From Calliopsis andreniformis (taxonomy: Eukaryota; Arthropoda; Insecta; Hymenoptera; Andrenidae), in assembly GCF_051401765.1 (NCBI RefSeq), contig NW_027480546.1, positions 682,001 through 746,000 on the forward strand: 64,000 nt of DNA, in the 5' to 3' direction. The notes beneath the pieces were generated by a model that saw only the letters and a program-made list of their open reading frames with translations, searched no databases and was not told the origin of the DNA. The translations under genes and the position numbers were made by a program. This document shows, in pieces, positions 14,301 to 28,937 of the stretch. Numbering within the stretch: position 1 is the first letter of the stretch; each line of letters starts with the position of its first letter.

Positions 14301-14850
14301 CGTAATAATCATTACAATAGTCATAATAGCCATAAAAATCGCAATAGGCACAATAATCAGAATGGTGATCATAATAATAATACTAACAACCATAATGTTA
14401 ATAGTAATCATCATAATAAACAGAATAGTCATGGAAATAATCTTAATAACTATTATTATTAACGTAATAACCATAATCATCGTAATAACCATAATGATCT
14501 TAATGATGACCATAATGTTCATCATAATTATACCTAGACATATAATAATCAGAGTAATCATAATAATAAACATAATAAGCTTTGAAATAATCATAATAAC
14601 CGTTATACTAGCCATAGTAACCATACTAATCATAATAGCCATAATAATCATAATAATTATAATAATAACCATAATAAGCTTGGAAATAATCATAATAAGC
14701 AATATACTAGCTATAATAATCATAATAATCATAATAACTAAAATAATCATAATAGTCATAATAATAACCGTAATAAACTTGGAAATAATCATATTTATCA
14801 TTATAATACCAATAATAACCATAAAAATCATAATAGCCTAAATAATCTGA
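11371..14850. repeat. Four dimers, 3,480 bp (870-861-870-879)
   Basis: Modules start at 11371 (A), 11761 (B480), 12241 (A), 12631 (B471), 13102 (A), 13492 (B480), 13972 (A) and 14362 (B489). The A at 12241 has the distinctive ATGTTTTTAAGC where nearly all others have ATGTTAATAAGC. The block ends with the CTAAATAATCTG junction variant at 14838. The matching block is 37425-40904, offset 26,054 bp, which has ATGTTAATAAGC at the corresponding A. Confidence 0.88.
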
Positions 14851-17800
14851 ATGTTGATCATAATAATCATACTAACAGCCATAATAATCATAGTGATCAT
14901 CATAATAACTATAATAATCATAATAATCGTAATTGTAATGTTAATAAGCATAGCAATAATCACAATAATCAGAGTAACCATAATAATCTTAATGATGATC
15001 ATAATATTCATGATAATTACATCAAGATCCGTAATAATCATAATAATCATAATAATAACCATAATGGGTTCGGAAATAATCATAATATACATTATACTAG
15101 CCATAACAACCATAATAGTCGTAATAGCCATAATAATCATAATAGTCGTAATATTAACAATAATGAACTTGGAAATAATCGTAATAATCATTACAATAGT
15201 CATAATAGCCATAAAAATCACAATAGCCATAATAATCAGAATGGTGATCATAATAATAATACTAACAACCATAATGATCATAGTAATCATCATAATAAAC
15301 AGAATAGTCATGGAAATAATCTTAATAACCATTATTATTAACGTAATAACCATAATCATCGTAATAACCATAGTGATCCTAATGATGACCATAATATTCA
15401 TCATAATTATACTAAGACATATAATAATCACAGTAATCATAATAATAAACATAATAAGCTTTGAAATAATCATAATAACCTTTATACTAGCCATAGTAAC
15501 CATACTAATCATAATAACCATAATAATCATAATAATTATAGTAATAACCATAATAAGCTTGGAAATAATCAGAATAAGCATTATACTAGCCATAATAATC
15601 ATAATAACTATAATAATCATACTAGTCATAATAATACCCATAATAAACTTGGAAATAATCATATTTATCATTATAATAGCAATAATAACCATATAGATCA
15701 TAATAGCCATAATAATCTGAATGTTGATCCTGATAATCATACTAACAACCATAATAATCATAGTGATCATCATAATAACTACAATAATCATAATAATCGT
15801 AATTGTAATGTTAATAAGCATAGCAATAATCACAATAACCATTGTAACCATAATAATCTTAATGATGATCATAATATCCATGATAATTATACCAAGATCC
15901 GTAATAACCATAATAATCGTAATAATAACCATACTGGGTACGGAAATAATCATAATATACATTATACTTGCCATAACAGCCATAATAGTCATAATAGCCA
16001 TAATAATCATAATAGTCGTAATAATAACAATAATGAACTTGGAAATAATCGTAATAATCATTACAATAGTCATAATAGCCATAAAAATCGCAATAGGCAC
16101 AATAATCAGAATGGTGATCATAATAATAATACTAACAACCATAATGATCATAGTAATCATCATAATAAACAGAATTGTCAAGGAAATAATCTTAATAACT
16201 ATTATTATTAACGTAATAACCATAATCATCGTAATAACCATAATGATCTTAATGATAACCATAATGTTCATCATAATTATACCTAGACATATAATAATCA
16301 GAGTAATCATAATAATAAACATAATAAGCTTTGAAATAATCATAATAACCGTTATACTAGCCATAGTAACCATACTAATCATAATAGCCATAATAATCAT
16401 AATAATTATAATAATAACCATAATAAGCTTGGAAATAATCATAAGAAGCAATATACTAGCTATAATAATCATAATAATCATAATAACTAAAATAATCGTA
16501 ATAGTCATAATAATAACCGTAATAAACTTGGAAATAATCATATTTATCATTATAATACCAATAATAACCATAAAAATCATAATAGCCATAATAATCTGAA
16601 TGTTGATCATAATAATCATACTAACAGCCATAATAATCATAGTGATCATCATAATAACTACAATAATCATAATAATAGTAATTGTAATGTTAATAAGCAT
16701 AGCAATAATCACAATAATCAGAGTAACCATAATAATCTTAATGATGATCATAATATCCATGATAATTATACCAAGATCCGTAATAATCATAATAATCATA
16801 ATAATAACCATACTGGGTTCGGAAATAATCATAATATACATTTTACTAGCCATATCAACCATAATAGTCATAATTGCCACAATAATCATAATAGTCGTAA
16901 TAATAACAATAATGAACTTGGAAATAATCGTAATAATCATTACAATAGTCATAATAGCCATAAAAATCACAATAGGCATAATAATCAGAATGGTGATCAT
17001 AATGATAGTACTAACAACCATAATGATCATAGTAATCATCATAATAAACAGAATAGTCATGGAAATAATCTTAATAACCATTATTATTAACATAATAACC
17101 ATAATCATCGTAATAACCATAATGATCTGAATGATGACCATAATATTCATCATAATTATACCTAGACATATAATAATCAGAGTAATCATAATAATAAACA
17201 TAATAAGCTTTGAAATAATCATAATAACCGTTATACTAGCCATAGTAACCATACTAATCATAATAACCATAATAATCATAATAATTATAGTAATAACCAT
17301 AATAAGCTTGGAAATAATCAGAATAAGCATTATACTAGCCATAATAATCATAATAACTATAATAATCATACTAGTCATAATAATACCCATAATAAACATG
17401 GAAATAATCATATTTATCATTATAATAGCAATAATAACCATATAGATCATAATAGCCATAATAATCTGAATGTTGATCCTGATAATCATACTAACAACCA
17501 TAATAATCATAGTGATCATCATAATAACTACAATAATCATAATAATCGTAATTGTAATGTTTTTAAGCATAGCAATAATCACAATAACCATTGTAACCAT
17601 AATAATCTTAATGATGATCATAATATCCATGATAATTATACCAAGATCCGTAATAACCATAATAATCATAATAATAACCATACTGGGTACGGAAATAATC
17701 ATAATATACATTATACTTGCCATAACAGCCATAATAGTCATAATAGCCATAATAATCATAATAGTCGTAATAATAACAATCATGAACTTGGAAATAATCG

Positions 17801-20079
17801 TAATAATCATTACAATAGTCATAATAGCCATAAAAATCGCAATAGGCACAATAATCAGAATGGTGATCATAATAATAATACTAACAACCATAATGATCAT
17901 AGTAATCATCATAATAAACAGAATAGTCATGGAAATAATCTTAATAACTATTATTATTAACGTAATAACCATAATGATCTTAATGATAACCATAATGTTC
18001 ATCATAATTATACCTAGACATATAATAATCAGAGTAATCATAATAATAAACATAATAAGCTTTGAAATAATCATAATAACCGTTATACTAGCCATAGTAA
18101 CCATACTAATCATAATAGCCATAATAATCATAATAATTATAATAATAACCATAATAAGCTTGGAAATAATCATAATAAGCAATATACTAGCTATAATAAT
18201 CATAATAATCATAATAACTAAAATAATCATAATAGTCATAATAATAACCGTAATAAACTTGGAAATAATCATATTTATCATTATAATACCAATAATAACC
18301 ATAAAAATCATAATAGCCATAATAATCTGAATGTTGATCATAATAATCATACTAACAGCCATAATAATCATAGTGATCATCATAATACCTACAATAATCA
18401 TAATAATAGTAATTGTAATGTTAATAAGCATAGCAATAATCACAATAATCAGAGTAACCATAATAATCTTAATGATGATCATAATATTCGTGATAATTAC
18501 ATCAAGATCCGTAATAATCATAATAATCATAATAATAACCATAATGGGTTCGGAAATAATCATAATATACATTATACCAGCCATAACAACCATAATAGTC
18601 ATAATAGCCATAATAATCATAATAGTCGTAATAATAACAATAATGAACTTGGAAATAATCGTAATAATCATTACAATAGTCATAATAGCCATAAAAATCA
18701 CAATAGGCATAATAATCAGAATGGTGATCATAATAATAATACTAACAACCATAATGATCATAGTAATCATCATAATAAACAGAATAGTCATGGAAATAAT
18801 CTTAATAACCATTATTATTAACATAATAACCATAATCATCGTAATAACCATAATGATCTGAAAGATGACCATAATATTCATCATAATTATACCTAGACAT
18901 ATAATAATCAGAGTAATCATAATAATAAACATAATAAGCTTTGAAATAATCATAATAACCGTTATACTAGCCATAGTAACCATACTAATCATAATAACCA
19001 TAATAATCATAATAATTATAGTAATAACCATAATAAGCTTGGAAATAATCAGAATAAGCATTATACTAGCCATAATAATCATAATAACTATAATAATCAT
19101 ACTAGTCATAATAATACCCATAATAAACTTGGAAATAATCATATTTGTCATTATAATAGCAATAATAACCATATAGATCATAATAGCCATAATAATCTGA
19201 ATGTTGATCCTGATAATCATACTAACAACCATAATAATCATAGTGATCATCATAATAACTACAATAATCATAATAATCGTAATTGTAATGTTAATAAGCA
19301 TAGCAATAATCACAATAACCATTGTAACCATAATAATCTTAATGATGATCATAATATCCATGATAATTGTACCAAGATCCGTAATAATCATAATAATCAT
19401 AATAATAACCATACTGGGTTCGGAAATAATCATAATATACATTATACTAGCCATATCAATCATAATAGTCATAATAGCCATAATAATCATAATAGTCGTA
19501 ATAATAACAATAATGAACTTGGAAATAATCGTAACAATCATTACAATAGTCATAATAGCCATAAAAATAGCAATAGGCACAATAATCAGAATGGTGATCA
19601 TAATAATAATACTAACAACCATAATGTTAATAGTAATCATCATAATAAACAGAATAGTCATGGAAATAATCTTAATAACTATTATTATTAACGTAATAAC
19701 CATAATCATCGTAATAACCATAATGATCTTAATGATGACCATAATGTTCATCATAATTATACCTAGACATATAATAATCAGAGTAATCATAATAATAAAC
19801 ATAATAAGCTTTGAAATAATCATAATAACCGTTATACTAGCCATAGTAACCATACTAATCATAATAGCCATAATAATCATAATAATTATAATAATAACCA
19901 TAATAAGCTTGGAAATAATCATAATAAGCAATATACTAGCTATAATAATCATAATAATCATAATAACTAAAATAATCATAATAGTCATAATAATAACCGT
20001 AATAAACTTGGAAATAATCATATTTATCATTATAATACCAATAATAACCATAAAAATCATAATAGCCTAAATAATCTGA
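14851..20079. repeat. Six dimers, 5,229 bp
   Basis: Modules start at 14851 (A), 15241 (B480), 15721 (A), 16111 (B489), 16600 (A), 16990 (B480), 17470 (A), 17860 (B471), 18331 (A), 18721 (B480), 19201 (A) and 19591 (B489). The A at 17470 repeats the ATGTTTTTAAGC variant of 12241. The B at 18721 has GATCTGAAAGATGACC, a private change of the usual ATGATGACC. The block lies between CTAAATAATCTG junctions at 14838 and 20067. The related block 40905-44402 has four dimers, so 1,731 bp (two dimers) separate the two versions. Confidence 0.88.
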
Positions 20080-20958
20080 ATGTTGATCATAATAATCATA
20101 CTAACAGCCATAATAATCATAGTGATCATCATAATAACTATAATAATCATAATAATCGTAATTGTAATGTTAATAAGCATAGCAATAATCACAATAATCA
20201 GAGTAACCATAATAATCTTAATGATGATCATAATATTCATGATAATTACATCAAGATCCGTAATAATCATAATAATCATAATAATAACCATAATGGGTTC
20301 GGAAATAATCATAATATACATTACACCAGCCATAACAACCATAATAGTCATAATACCCATAATAATCATAATAGTCGTAATAATAACAATAATGAACTTG
20401 GAAATAATCGTAATAATCATTACAATAGTCATAATAGCCATAAAAATCACAATAGGCATAATAATCACAATGGTGATCATAATAATAATACTAACAACCA
20501 TAATGATCATAGTAATCATCATAATAAACAGAATAGTCATGTAAATAACCTTAATAACCATTATTATTAACATAATAACCATAATCATCGTAATAACCAT
20601 AATGATCTGAATGATGACCTTAATATTCATCATAATTATACCTAGACATATAATAATCAGAGTAATCATAATAATAAACATAATAAGCTTTGAAATAATC
20701 ATAATAACCGTTATACTAGCCATAGTAACCATACTAATCATAATAGCCATAATAATCATAATAATTATAATAATAACCATAATAAGCTTGGAAATAATCA
20801 TAATAAGCAATATACTAGCTATAATAATCATAATAATCATAATAACTAAAATAATCATAATAGTCATAATAATAACCGTAATAAACTTGGAAATAATCAT
20901 ATTTATCATTATAATACCAATAGTAACCATAAAAATCATAATAGCCTAAATAATCTGA
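20080..20958. repeat. Single dimer, 879 bp
   Basis: A starts at 20080 and B489 at 20470, flanked on both sides by the CTAAATAATCTG junction (20067 and 20946). Private changes include TACATTACACCAGCC, CACAATGGTGATC and GTCATGTAAATAACC. The dimer has no counterpart at the corresponding place in the 40905-44402 block, where the next unit is already the 3,507-bp repeat. Confidence 0.85.
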
Positions 20959-23900
20959 ATGTTGATCATAATAATCATACTAACAGCCATAATAATCATA
21001 GTGATCATCATAATAACTATAATAATCATAATAATCGTAATTGTAATGTTAATAAGCATAGCAATAATCACAATAATCAGAGTAACCATAATAATCTTAA
21101 TGATGATCATAATATTCATGATAATTACATCAAGATCCGTAATAATCATAATAATCATAATAATAACCATAATGGGTTCGGAAATAATCATAATATGCAT
21201 TATACCAGCCATAACAACCATAATAGTCATAATACCCATAATAATCATAATAGTCGTAATAATAACAATAATGAACTTGGAAATAATCGTAAAAATCATT
21301 ACAATAGTCATAATAGCCATAAAAATCACAATAGGCATAATAATCAGATAGGTGATCATAATAATAATACTAACAACCATAATGATCATAGTAATCATCA
21401 TAATAAACAGAATAGTCATGGAAATAATCTTAATAACCATTATTATTAACATAATAACCATAATCATCGTAATAACCATAATGATCTGAATGATGACCTT
21501 AATATTCATCATAATTATACCTAGACATATAATAATCAGAGTAATCATAATAATAAACATAATAAGCTTTGAAATAATCATAATAACCGTTATACTAGCC
21601 ATAGTAACCATTCTAATCATAATAACCATAATAATCATAATAATTATAGTAATAACCATAATAAGCTTGGAAATAATCAGAATAAGCATTATACTAGCCA
21701 TAATAATCATAATAATCATAATAACTATAATAATCATAACAGTCATAATAATAACCATAATAAACTTGCAAATAACCATATTTATCATTATAAAAGCAAT
21801 AATAACCATAAAAATCATAATAGCCATAATAATCAGAATGTTGATCATAATCATCATACTAACAGCCATAATAATCATAGTGATCATCATAATAACTACG
21901 ATAATCATAATAATCGTAATTGTAATGTTAATAAGCATAGCAATAATCACAATAACCATTGTAACCATAATAATCTTAATGATGATCATAATATCCATGA
22001 TAATTATACCAAGATCCGTAATAACCATAATAATCATAATAATAACCATACTGGATACGGAAATAATCATAATATACATTATACTTGCCATAACAGCCAT
22101 AATAGTCATAATAGCAATAATAATCATAATAGTCGTAATAATAACAATAATGAACTTGGAAATAATCGTAATAATCATTACAATAGTCATAATAGCCACA
22201 AAAATCGCAATAGGCACAATAATCAGAATGGTGATCATAATAATAATACTAACAACCATAATGATCATAGTAATCATCATAATAAACAGAATAGTCATGG
22301 AAATAATCTTAATAAACATTATTATTAACATAATAACCATAATCATCGTAATAACCATAATGATCTGAATGATGACCTTAATATTCATCATAATTATACC
22401 TAGACATATAATAATCAGAGTAATCATAATAATAAACATAATAAGCTTTGAAATAATCATAATAACCGTTATACTAGCCATAGTAACCATACTAATCATA
22501 ATAACCATAATAATCATAATAATTATAGTAATAACCATAATAAGCTTGGAAATAATCAGAATAAGCATTATACTAGCCATAATAATCATAATAATCATAA
22601 TAACTATAATAATCATAACAGTCATAATAATAACCATAATAAACTTGCAAATAATCATATTTATCATTATAATAGCAATAATAACCATAAAAATCATAAT
22701 AGCCATAATAATCAGAATGTTGATCATAATCATCATACTAACAGCCATAATAATCATAGTGATCATCATAATAACTACGATAATCATAATAATCGTAATT
22801 GTAATGTTAATAAGCATAGCAATAATCACAATTACCATTGTAACCATAATAATCTTAATGATGATCATAATATCCATGATAATTATACCAAGATCCGTAA
22901 TAACCATAATAATCATAATAATAACCATACTGGATACGGAAATAATCATAATATACATTATACCAGCCATAACAGCCATAATAGTCATAATACCCATAAT
23001 AATCATAATAGTCGTAATAATAACAATAATGAACTTGGAAATAATCGTAATAATCATTACAATAGTCATAATAGCCACAAAAATCGCAATAGGCACAATA
23101 ATCAGAATGGTGATCATAATAATAATACTAACAACCATAATGATCATAGTAATCATCATAATAAACAGAATAGTCATGGAAATAATCTTAATAACCATTA
23201 TTATTAACATAATAACCATAATCATCGTAATAACCATAATGATCTGAATGATGACCATAATATTCATCATAATTATACCTAGACATATAATAATCAGAGT
23301 AATCATAATAATAAACATAATAAGCTTTGAAATAATCATAATAACCGTTATACTAGCCATAGTAACCATACTAATCATAATAACCATAATAATCATAATA
23401 ATTATAGTAATAACCATAATAAGCTTGGAAATAATCAGAATAAGCATTATACTAGCCATAATAATCATAATAACTATAATAATCATACTAGTCATAATAA
23501 TACCCATAATAAACTTGGAAATAATCATATTTGTCATTATAATAGCAATAATAACCATATAGATCATAATAGCCATAATAATCTGAATGTTGATCCTGAT
23601 AATCATACTAACAACCATAATAATCATAGTGATCATCATAATAACTACAATAATCATAATAATCGTAATTGTAATGTTAATAAGCATAGCAATAATCACA
23701 ATAACCATTGTAACCATAATAATCTTAATGATGATCATAATATCCATGATAATTGTACCAAGATCCGTAATAATCATAATAATCATAATAATAACCATAC
23801 TGGGTTCGGAAATAATCATAATATACATTATACTAGCCATATCAATCATAATAGTCATAATAGCCATAATAATCATAATAGTCGTAATAATAACAATAAT

Positions 23901-24465
23901 GAACTTGGAAATAATCGTAATAATCATTACAATAGTCATAATAGCCATAAAAATCGCAATAGGCACAATAATCAGAATGGTGATCATAATAATAATACTA
24001 ACAACCATAATGTTAATAGTAATCATCATAATAAACAGAATAGTCATGGAAATAATCTTAATAACTATTATTATTAACGTAATAACCATAATCATCGTAA
24101 TAACCATAATGATCTTAATGATGACCATAATGTTCATCATAATTATACCTAGACATATAATAATCAGAGTAATCATAATAATAAACATAATAAGCTTTGA
24201 AATAATCATAATAACCGTTATACTAGCCATAGTAACCATACTAATCATAATAGCCATAATAATCATAATAATTATAATAATAACCATAATAAGCTTGGAA
24301 ATAATCATAATAAGCAATATACTAGCTATAATAATCATAATAATCATAATAACTAAAATAATCATAATAGTCATAATAATAACCGTAATAAACTTGGAAA
24401 TAATCATATTTATCATTATAATACCAATAATAACCATAAAAATCATAATAGCCTAAATAATCTGA
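20959..24465. repeat. 3,507-bp higher-order repeat, copy 1
   Basis: Four dimers: 20959/21349, 21838/22228, 22717/23107 and 23587/23977, with lengths 879+879+870+879 = 3,507 bp. Markers: the junction CTAAATAATCTG at 20946 and again at 24453; CAGATAGGTGATC at 21345 in place of CAGAATGGTGATC; ACTGGATACGG in the second and third A modules; ACCATTCTAATCATAATAACC in the first B. The closest relative is 44403-47909, offset 23,444 bp. Confidence 0.92.
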
Positions 24466-27102
24466 ATGTTGATCATAATAATCATACTAACAGCCATAAT
24501 AATCATAGTGATCATCATAATAACTATAATAATCATAATAATCGTAATTGTAATGTTAATAAGCATAGCAATAATCACAATAATCAGAGTAACCATAATA
24601 ATCTTAATGATGATCATAATATTCATGATAATTACATCAAGATCCGTAATAATCATAATAATCATAATAATAACCATAATGGGTTCGGAAATAATCATAA
24701 TATGCATTATACCAGCCATAACAACCATAATAGTCATAATACCCATAATAATCATAATAGTCGTAATAATAACAATAATGAACTTGGAAATAATCGTAAA
24801 AATCATTACAATAGTCATAATAGCCATAAAAATCACAATAGGCATAATAATCAGATAGGTGATCATAATAATAATACTAACAACCATAATGATCATAGTA
24901 ATCATCATAATAAACAGAATAGTCATGGAAATAATCTTAATAACCATTATTATTAACATAATAACCAGAATCATCGTAATAACCATAATGATCTGAATGA
25001 TGACCTTAATATTCATCATAATTATACCTAGACATATAATAATCAGAGTAATCATAATAATAAACATAATAAGCTTTGAAATAATCATAATAACCGTTAT
25101 ACTAGCCATAGTAACCATTCTAATCGTAATAACCATAATAATCATAATAATTATAGTAATAACCATAATAAGCTTGGAAATAATCAGAATAAGCATTATA
25201 CTAGCCATAATAATCGTAATAATCATAATAACTATAATAATCATAACAGTCATAATAATAACCATAATAAACTTGCAAATAACCATATTTATCATTATAA
25301 AAGCAATAATAACCATAAAAATCATAATAGCCATAATAATCAGAATGTTGATCATAATCATCATACTAACAGCCATAATAATCATAGTGATCATCATAAT
25401 AACTACGATAATCATAATAATCGTAATTGTAATGTTAATAAGCATAGCAATAATCACAATAACCATTGTAACCATAATAATCTTAATGATGATCATAATA
25501 TCCATGATAATTATACCAAGATCCGTAATAACCATAATAATCATAATAATAACCATACTGGATACGGAAATAATCATAATATACATTACACTTGCCATAA
25601 CAGCCATAATAGTCATAATAGCAATAATAATCATAATAGTCGTAATAATAACAATAATGAACTTGGAAATAATCGTAATAATCATTACAATAGTCATAAT
25701 AGCCACAAAAATCGCAATAGGCACAATAATCAGAATGGTGATCATAATAATAATACTAACAACCATAATGATCATAGTAATCATCATAATAAACAGAATA
25801 GTCATGGAAATAATCTTAATAAACATTATTATTAACATAATAACCATAATCATCGTAATAACCATAATGATCTGAATGTGGACCTTAATATTCATCATAA
25901 TTATACCTAGACATATAATAATCAGAGTAATCATAATAATAAACATAATAAGCTTTGAAATAATCATAATAACCGTTATACTAGCCATAGTAACCATACT
26001 AATCATAATAACCATAATAATCATAATAATTATAGTAATAACCATAATAAGCTTGGAAATAATCAGAATAAGCATTATACTAGCCATAATAATCATAATA
26101 ATCATAATAACTATAATAATCATAACAGTCATAATAATAACCATAATAAACTTGCAAATAATCATATTTATCATTATAATAGCAATAATAACCATAAAAA
26201 TCATAATAGCCATAATAATCAGAATGTTGATCATAATCATCATACTAACAGCCATAATAATCATAGTGATCATCATAATAACTACGATAATCATAATAAT
26301 CGTAATTGTAATGTTAATAAGCATAGCAATAATCACAATTACCATTGTAACCATAATAATCCTAATGATGATCATAATATCCATGATAATTATACCAAGA
26401 TCCGTAATAATCATAATAATCATAATAATAACCATAATGGGTTCGGAAATAATCATAATATACATTATACCAGCCATAACAACCATAATAGTCATAATTG
26501 CCACAATAATCATAATAGTCGTAATAATAACAATAATGAACTTGGAAATAATCGTAATAATCATTACAATAGTCATAATAGCCATAAAAATCACAATAGG
26601 CATAATAATCAGAATGGTGATCATAATAATAATACTAACAACCATAATGATCATAGTAATCATCATAATAAACAGAATAGTCATGGAAATAATCTTAATA
26701 ACCATTATTATTAACATAATAACCATAATCATCGTAATAACCATAATGATCTGAATGATGACCATAATATTCATCATAATTACACCTAGACATATAATAA
26801 TCAGAGTAATCATAATAATAAACATAATAAGCTTTGAAATAATCATAATAACCGTTATACTAGCCATAGTAACCATACTAATCATAATAGCCATAATAAT
26901 CATAATAATTATAATAATAACCATAATAAGCTTGGAAATAATCATAATAAGCAATGTACTAGCTATAATAATCATAATAATCATAATAACTATAATAATC
27001 ATACTAGTCATAATAATAACCATAATAAACTTGGAAATAACCATATTTATCATTATAATAGCAATAATAACCATAAAAATCATAATAGCCATAATAATCT
27101 GA
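24466..27102. repeat. 3,507-bp repeat, shortened copy 2 (three dimers)
   Basis: Modules start at 24466 (A), 24856 (B489), 25345 (A), 25735 (B489), 26224 (A) and 26614 (B489), 2,637 bp in all. The first two dimers match 47910-49667 at an offset of 23,444 bp, sharing AACCAGAATCATCG and CATTCTAATCGTAATAACC. From the third A module the sequence switches to another subfamily: ACCATAATGGGTTCGG instead of ACTGGATACGG, and then the CAATGTACTAGC B type. The expected fourth dimer is replaced by the cassette-leading A module at 27103. Confidence 0.88.
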
Positions 27103-28157
27103 ATGTTGATCCTAATAATAAAACTAACAACCATAATAATAATAGTGATCATCATAATAACTACAATAATCATAATAATCGTAATTGTAATGTTAATAAG
27201 CATAGCAATAATCACAATAATCATAGTAACCATAATAATCTTAATGATGATCATAATATCCATGATAATTATACCAAGATCCGTAATAATCATAATAATC
27301 ATAATAATAACCACAATGGGTTCGGAAATAATCATAATATACATTATACTAGCCATATCAATCATAATAGTCATAATAGCCATAATAATCGTAATAGTCG
27401 TAATAATAACAATAATGACCTTGGAAATAAGCGTAATAATCATTATAATAGCCATAATAGCCGTAAAAATCACAATAGCCATAATAATCTGAATGGTGAT
27501 CATAATAATCATACTAACAACCATAATGATCATTGTAATCATCATAATAAACAGAATAGTCATGGAAATAATCTTAATAATCATTATTATTAAGGTAATA
27601 ACCATAATCATCGTAAAAACCATAATGATCTTAATGATGACCATAATATTTATCATAATTATACTAAGACATATAATAATCAGAGTAATCGTAATAATAA
27701 CATAATAAGCTTTGAAATAATCATAATAACCATTATACTAGCCATAATAACCATAATAATCGTAATAACTAGAACAACCATAATAGTCATAATAATCGCA
27801 ATAACCATAATGATCCTAATGATGATCATGATATTCATCATAATTATACCAAGATCCATAATAATCATAGTAACCATAATAATAAACATAATAAGCTTTG
27901 GAATAATCATAATAACTGTTATACTAGCCATAGTAACCATAATAAACATAATAACCCTAATAATCGTAATAATTATAGTAATAACCATAATAAGCTTGGA
28001 AACAATCATAATAAGCATTATACTAGCCATAATAATCATTATAACTATAATAATCATACTCGTCATAATAATACCCATAATAAACTTGGAACTAATCATA
28101 TTTATCATTATAATAGCTATAATAACCATAAAGATCATAATAGCCATAATAATCTGA
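27103..28157. repeat. A390 + long B with a 1-bp deletion (665 bp)
   Basis: A starts at 27103 and long B at 27493. They match 7129-8184 and 33573-34628. The B is 665 bp rather than 666 because one A is missing in GTAATAATAACATAATAAGC near 27,700; relatives read TAATAAACATAATAAGC. This shifts the phase of everything downstream by one base relative to everything upstream. Confidence 0.9.
27699..27701. other. Single 1-bp deletion, the only net phase break found
   Basis: Module starts before this point are all congruent to 1 modulo 3 and all those after it are congruent to 0. The offsets to the duplicate block also change here, from 6,470 bp (27493 versus 33963) to 6,471 bp (28158 versus 34629). 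The deleted base is one A of the run in TAATAAACATAATAAGC. It could be a real mutation or a sequencing error in an A run. Confidence 0.9.
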
Positions 28158-28937
28158 ATGTTGATCCTAATAATCATACTAACAGCCATAATGATCACAA
28201 TGATCATCATAATAACTACAATAATCATAATAATCGTAATTGTAATGTTAATAAGCTTAGCAATAATCACAATAATCATAGTAACCGTAATAATCTTAGT
28301 GATGATAATAATATTCATGATAATTATATCAAGATCCGTAATAATCATAATAATCATAATAATAACCATAATGGGTTCGGAAATAATCATAATATACATT
28401 ATACTAGCCATAACAACCATAATAGTCATTATAGCCATAATAATCATAATAGTCGTAATAATAACAATAATGAACTTGGAAATAATCGTAATAATCATTA
28501 CAATAGTCATAATAGCCATAAAAATCACAATAGGCATAATAATCAGAATGGTGATCATAATAATAATACTAACAACCATAATGATCACAGTGATCATCAC
28601 AATAACTACAATAATCATAATAATCGTAATTGTAATGTTAATAAGCTTAGCAATAATCACAATAATCATAGTAACCGTAATAATCTTAGTGATGATCATA
28701 ATATTCATGATAATTATATCAAGATCCGTAATAATCATAATAATCATAATAATAACCATAATGGGTTCGGAAATAATCATAATATACATTATACTAGCCA
28801 TAACAACCATAATAGTCGTAATAGCCATAATAATCATAATAGTCGTAATATTAACAATAATGAACTTGGAAATAATCGTAATAATCATTACAATAGTCAT
28901 AATAGCCATAAAAATCACAATAGCCATAATAATCAGA
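28158..28937. repeat. Two consecutive type A modules
   Basis: A modules start at 28158 and 28548, 390 bp each, of the subfamily with AATAAGCTTAGC and ATTATATCAAGATCC. The second has GTCGTAATATTAACAATAATG. They correspond to the three-A run at 8185 and the two-A run at 34629. Confidence 0.9.

Noticed and set aside
2091..14831. Giant minus-strand Met/Ile-rich open frames (4,246 codons here; also 14838-20060, 32690-40885 and others) as genes
   Set aside because: The composition follows directly from the 9-bp word read in one phase. No domain, signal or family is recognisable. Base differences between copies do not concentrate at that frame's third position. The frames begin and end wherever a junction variant happens to make a stop.
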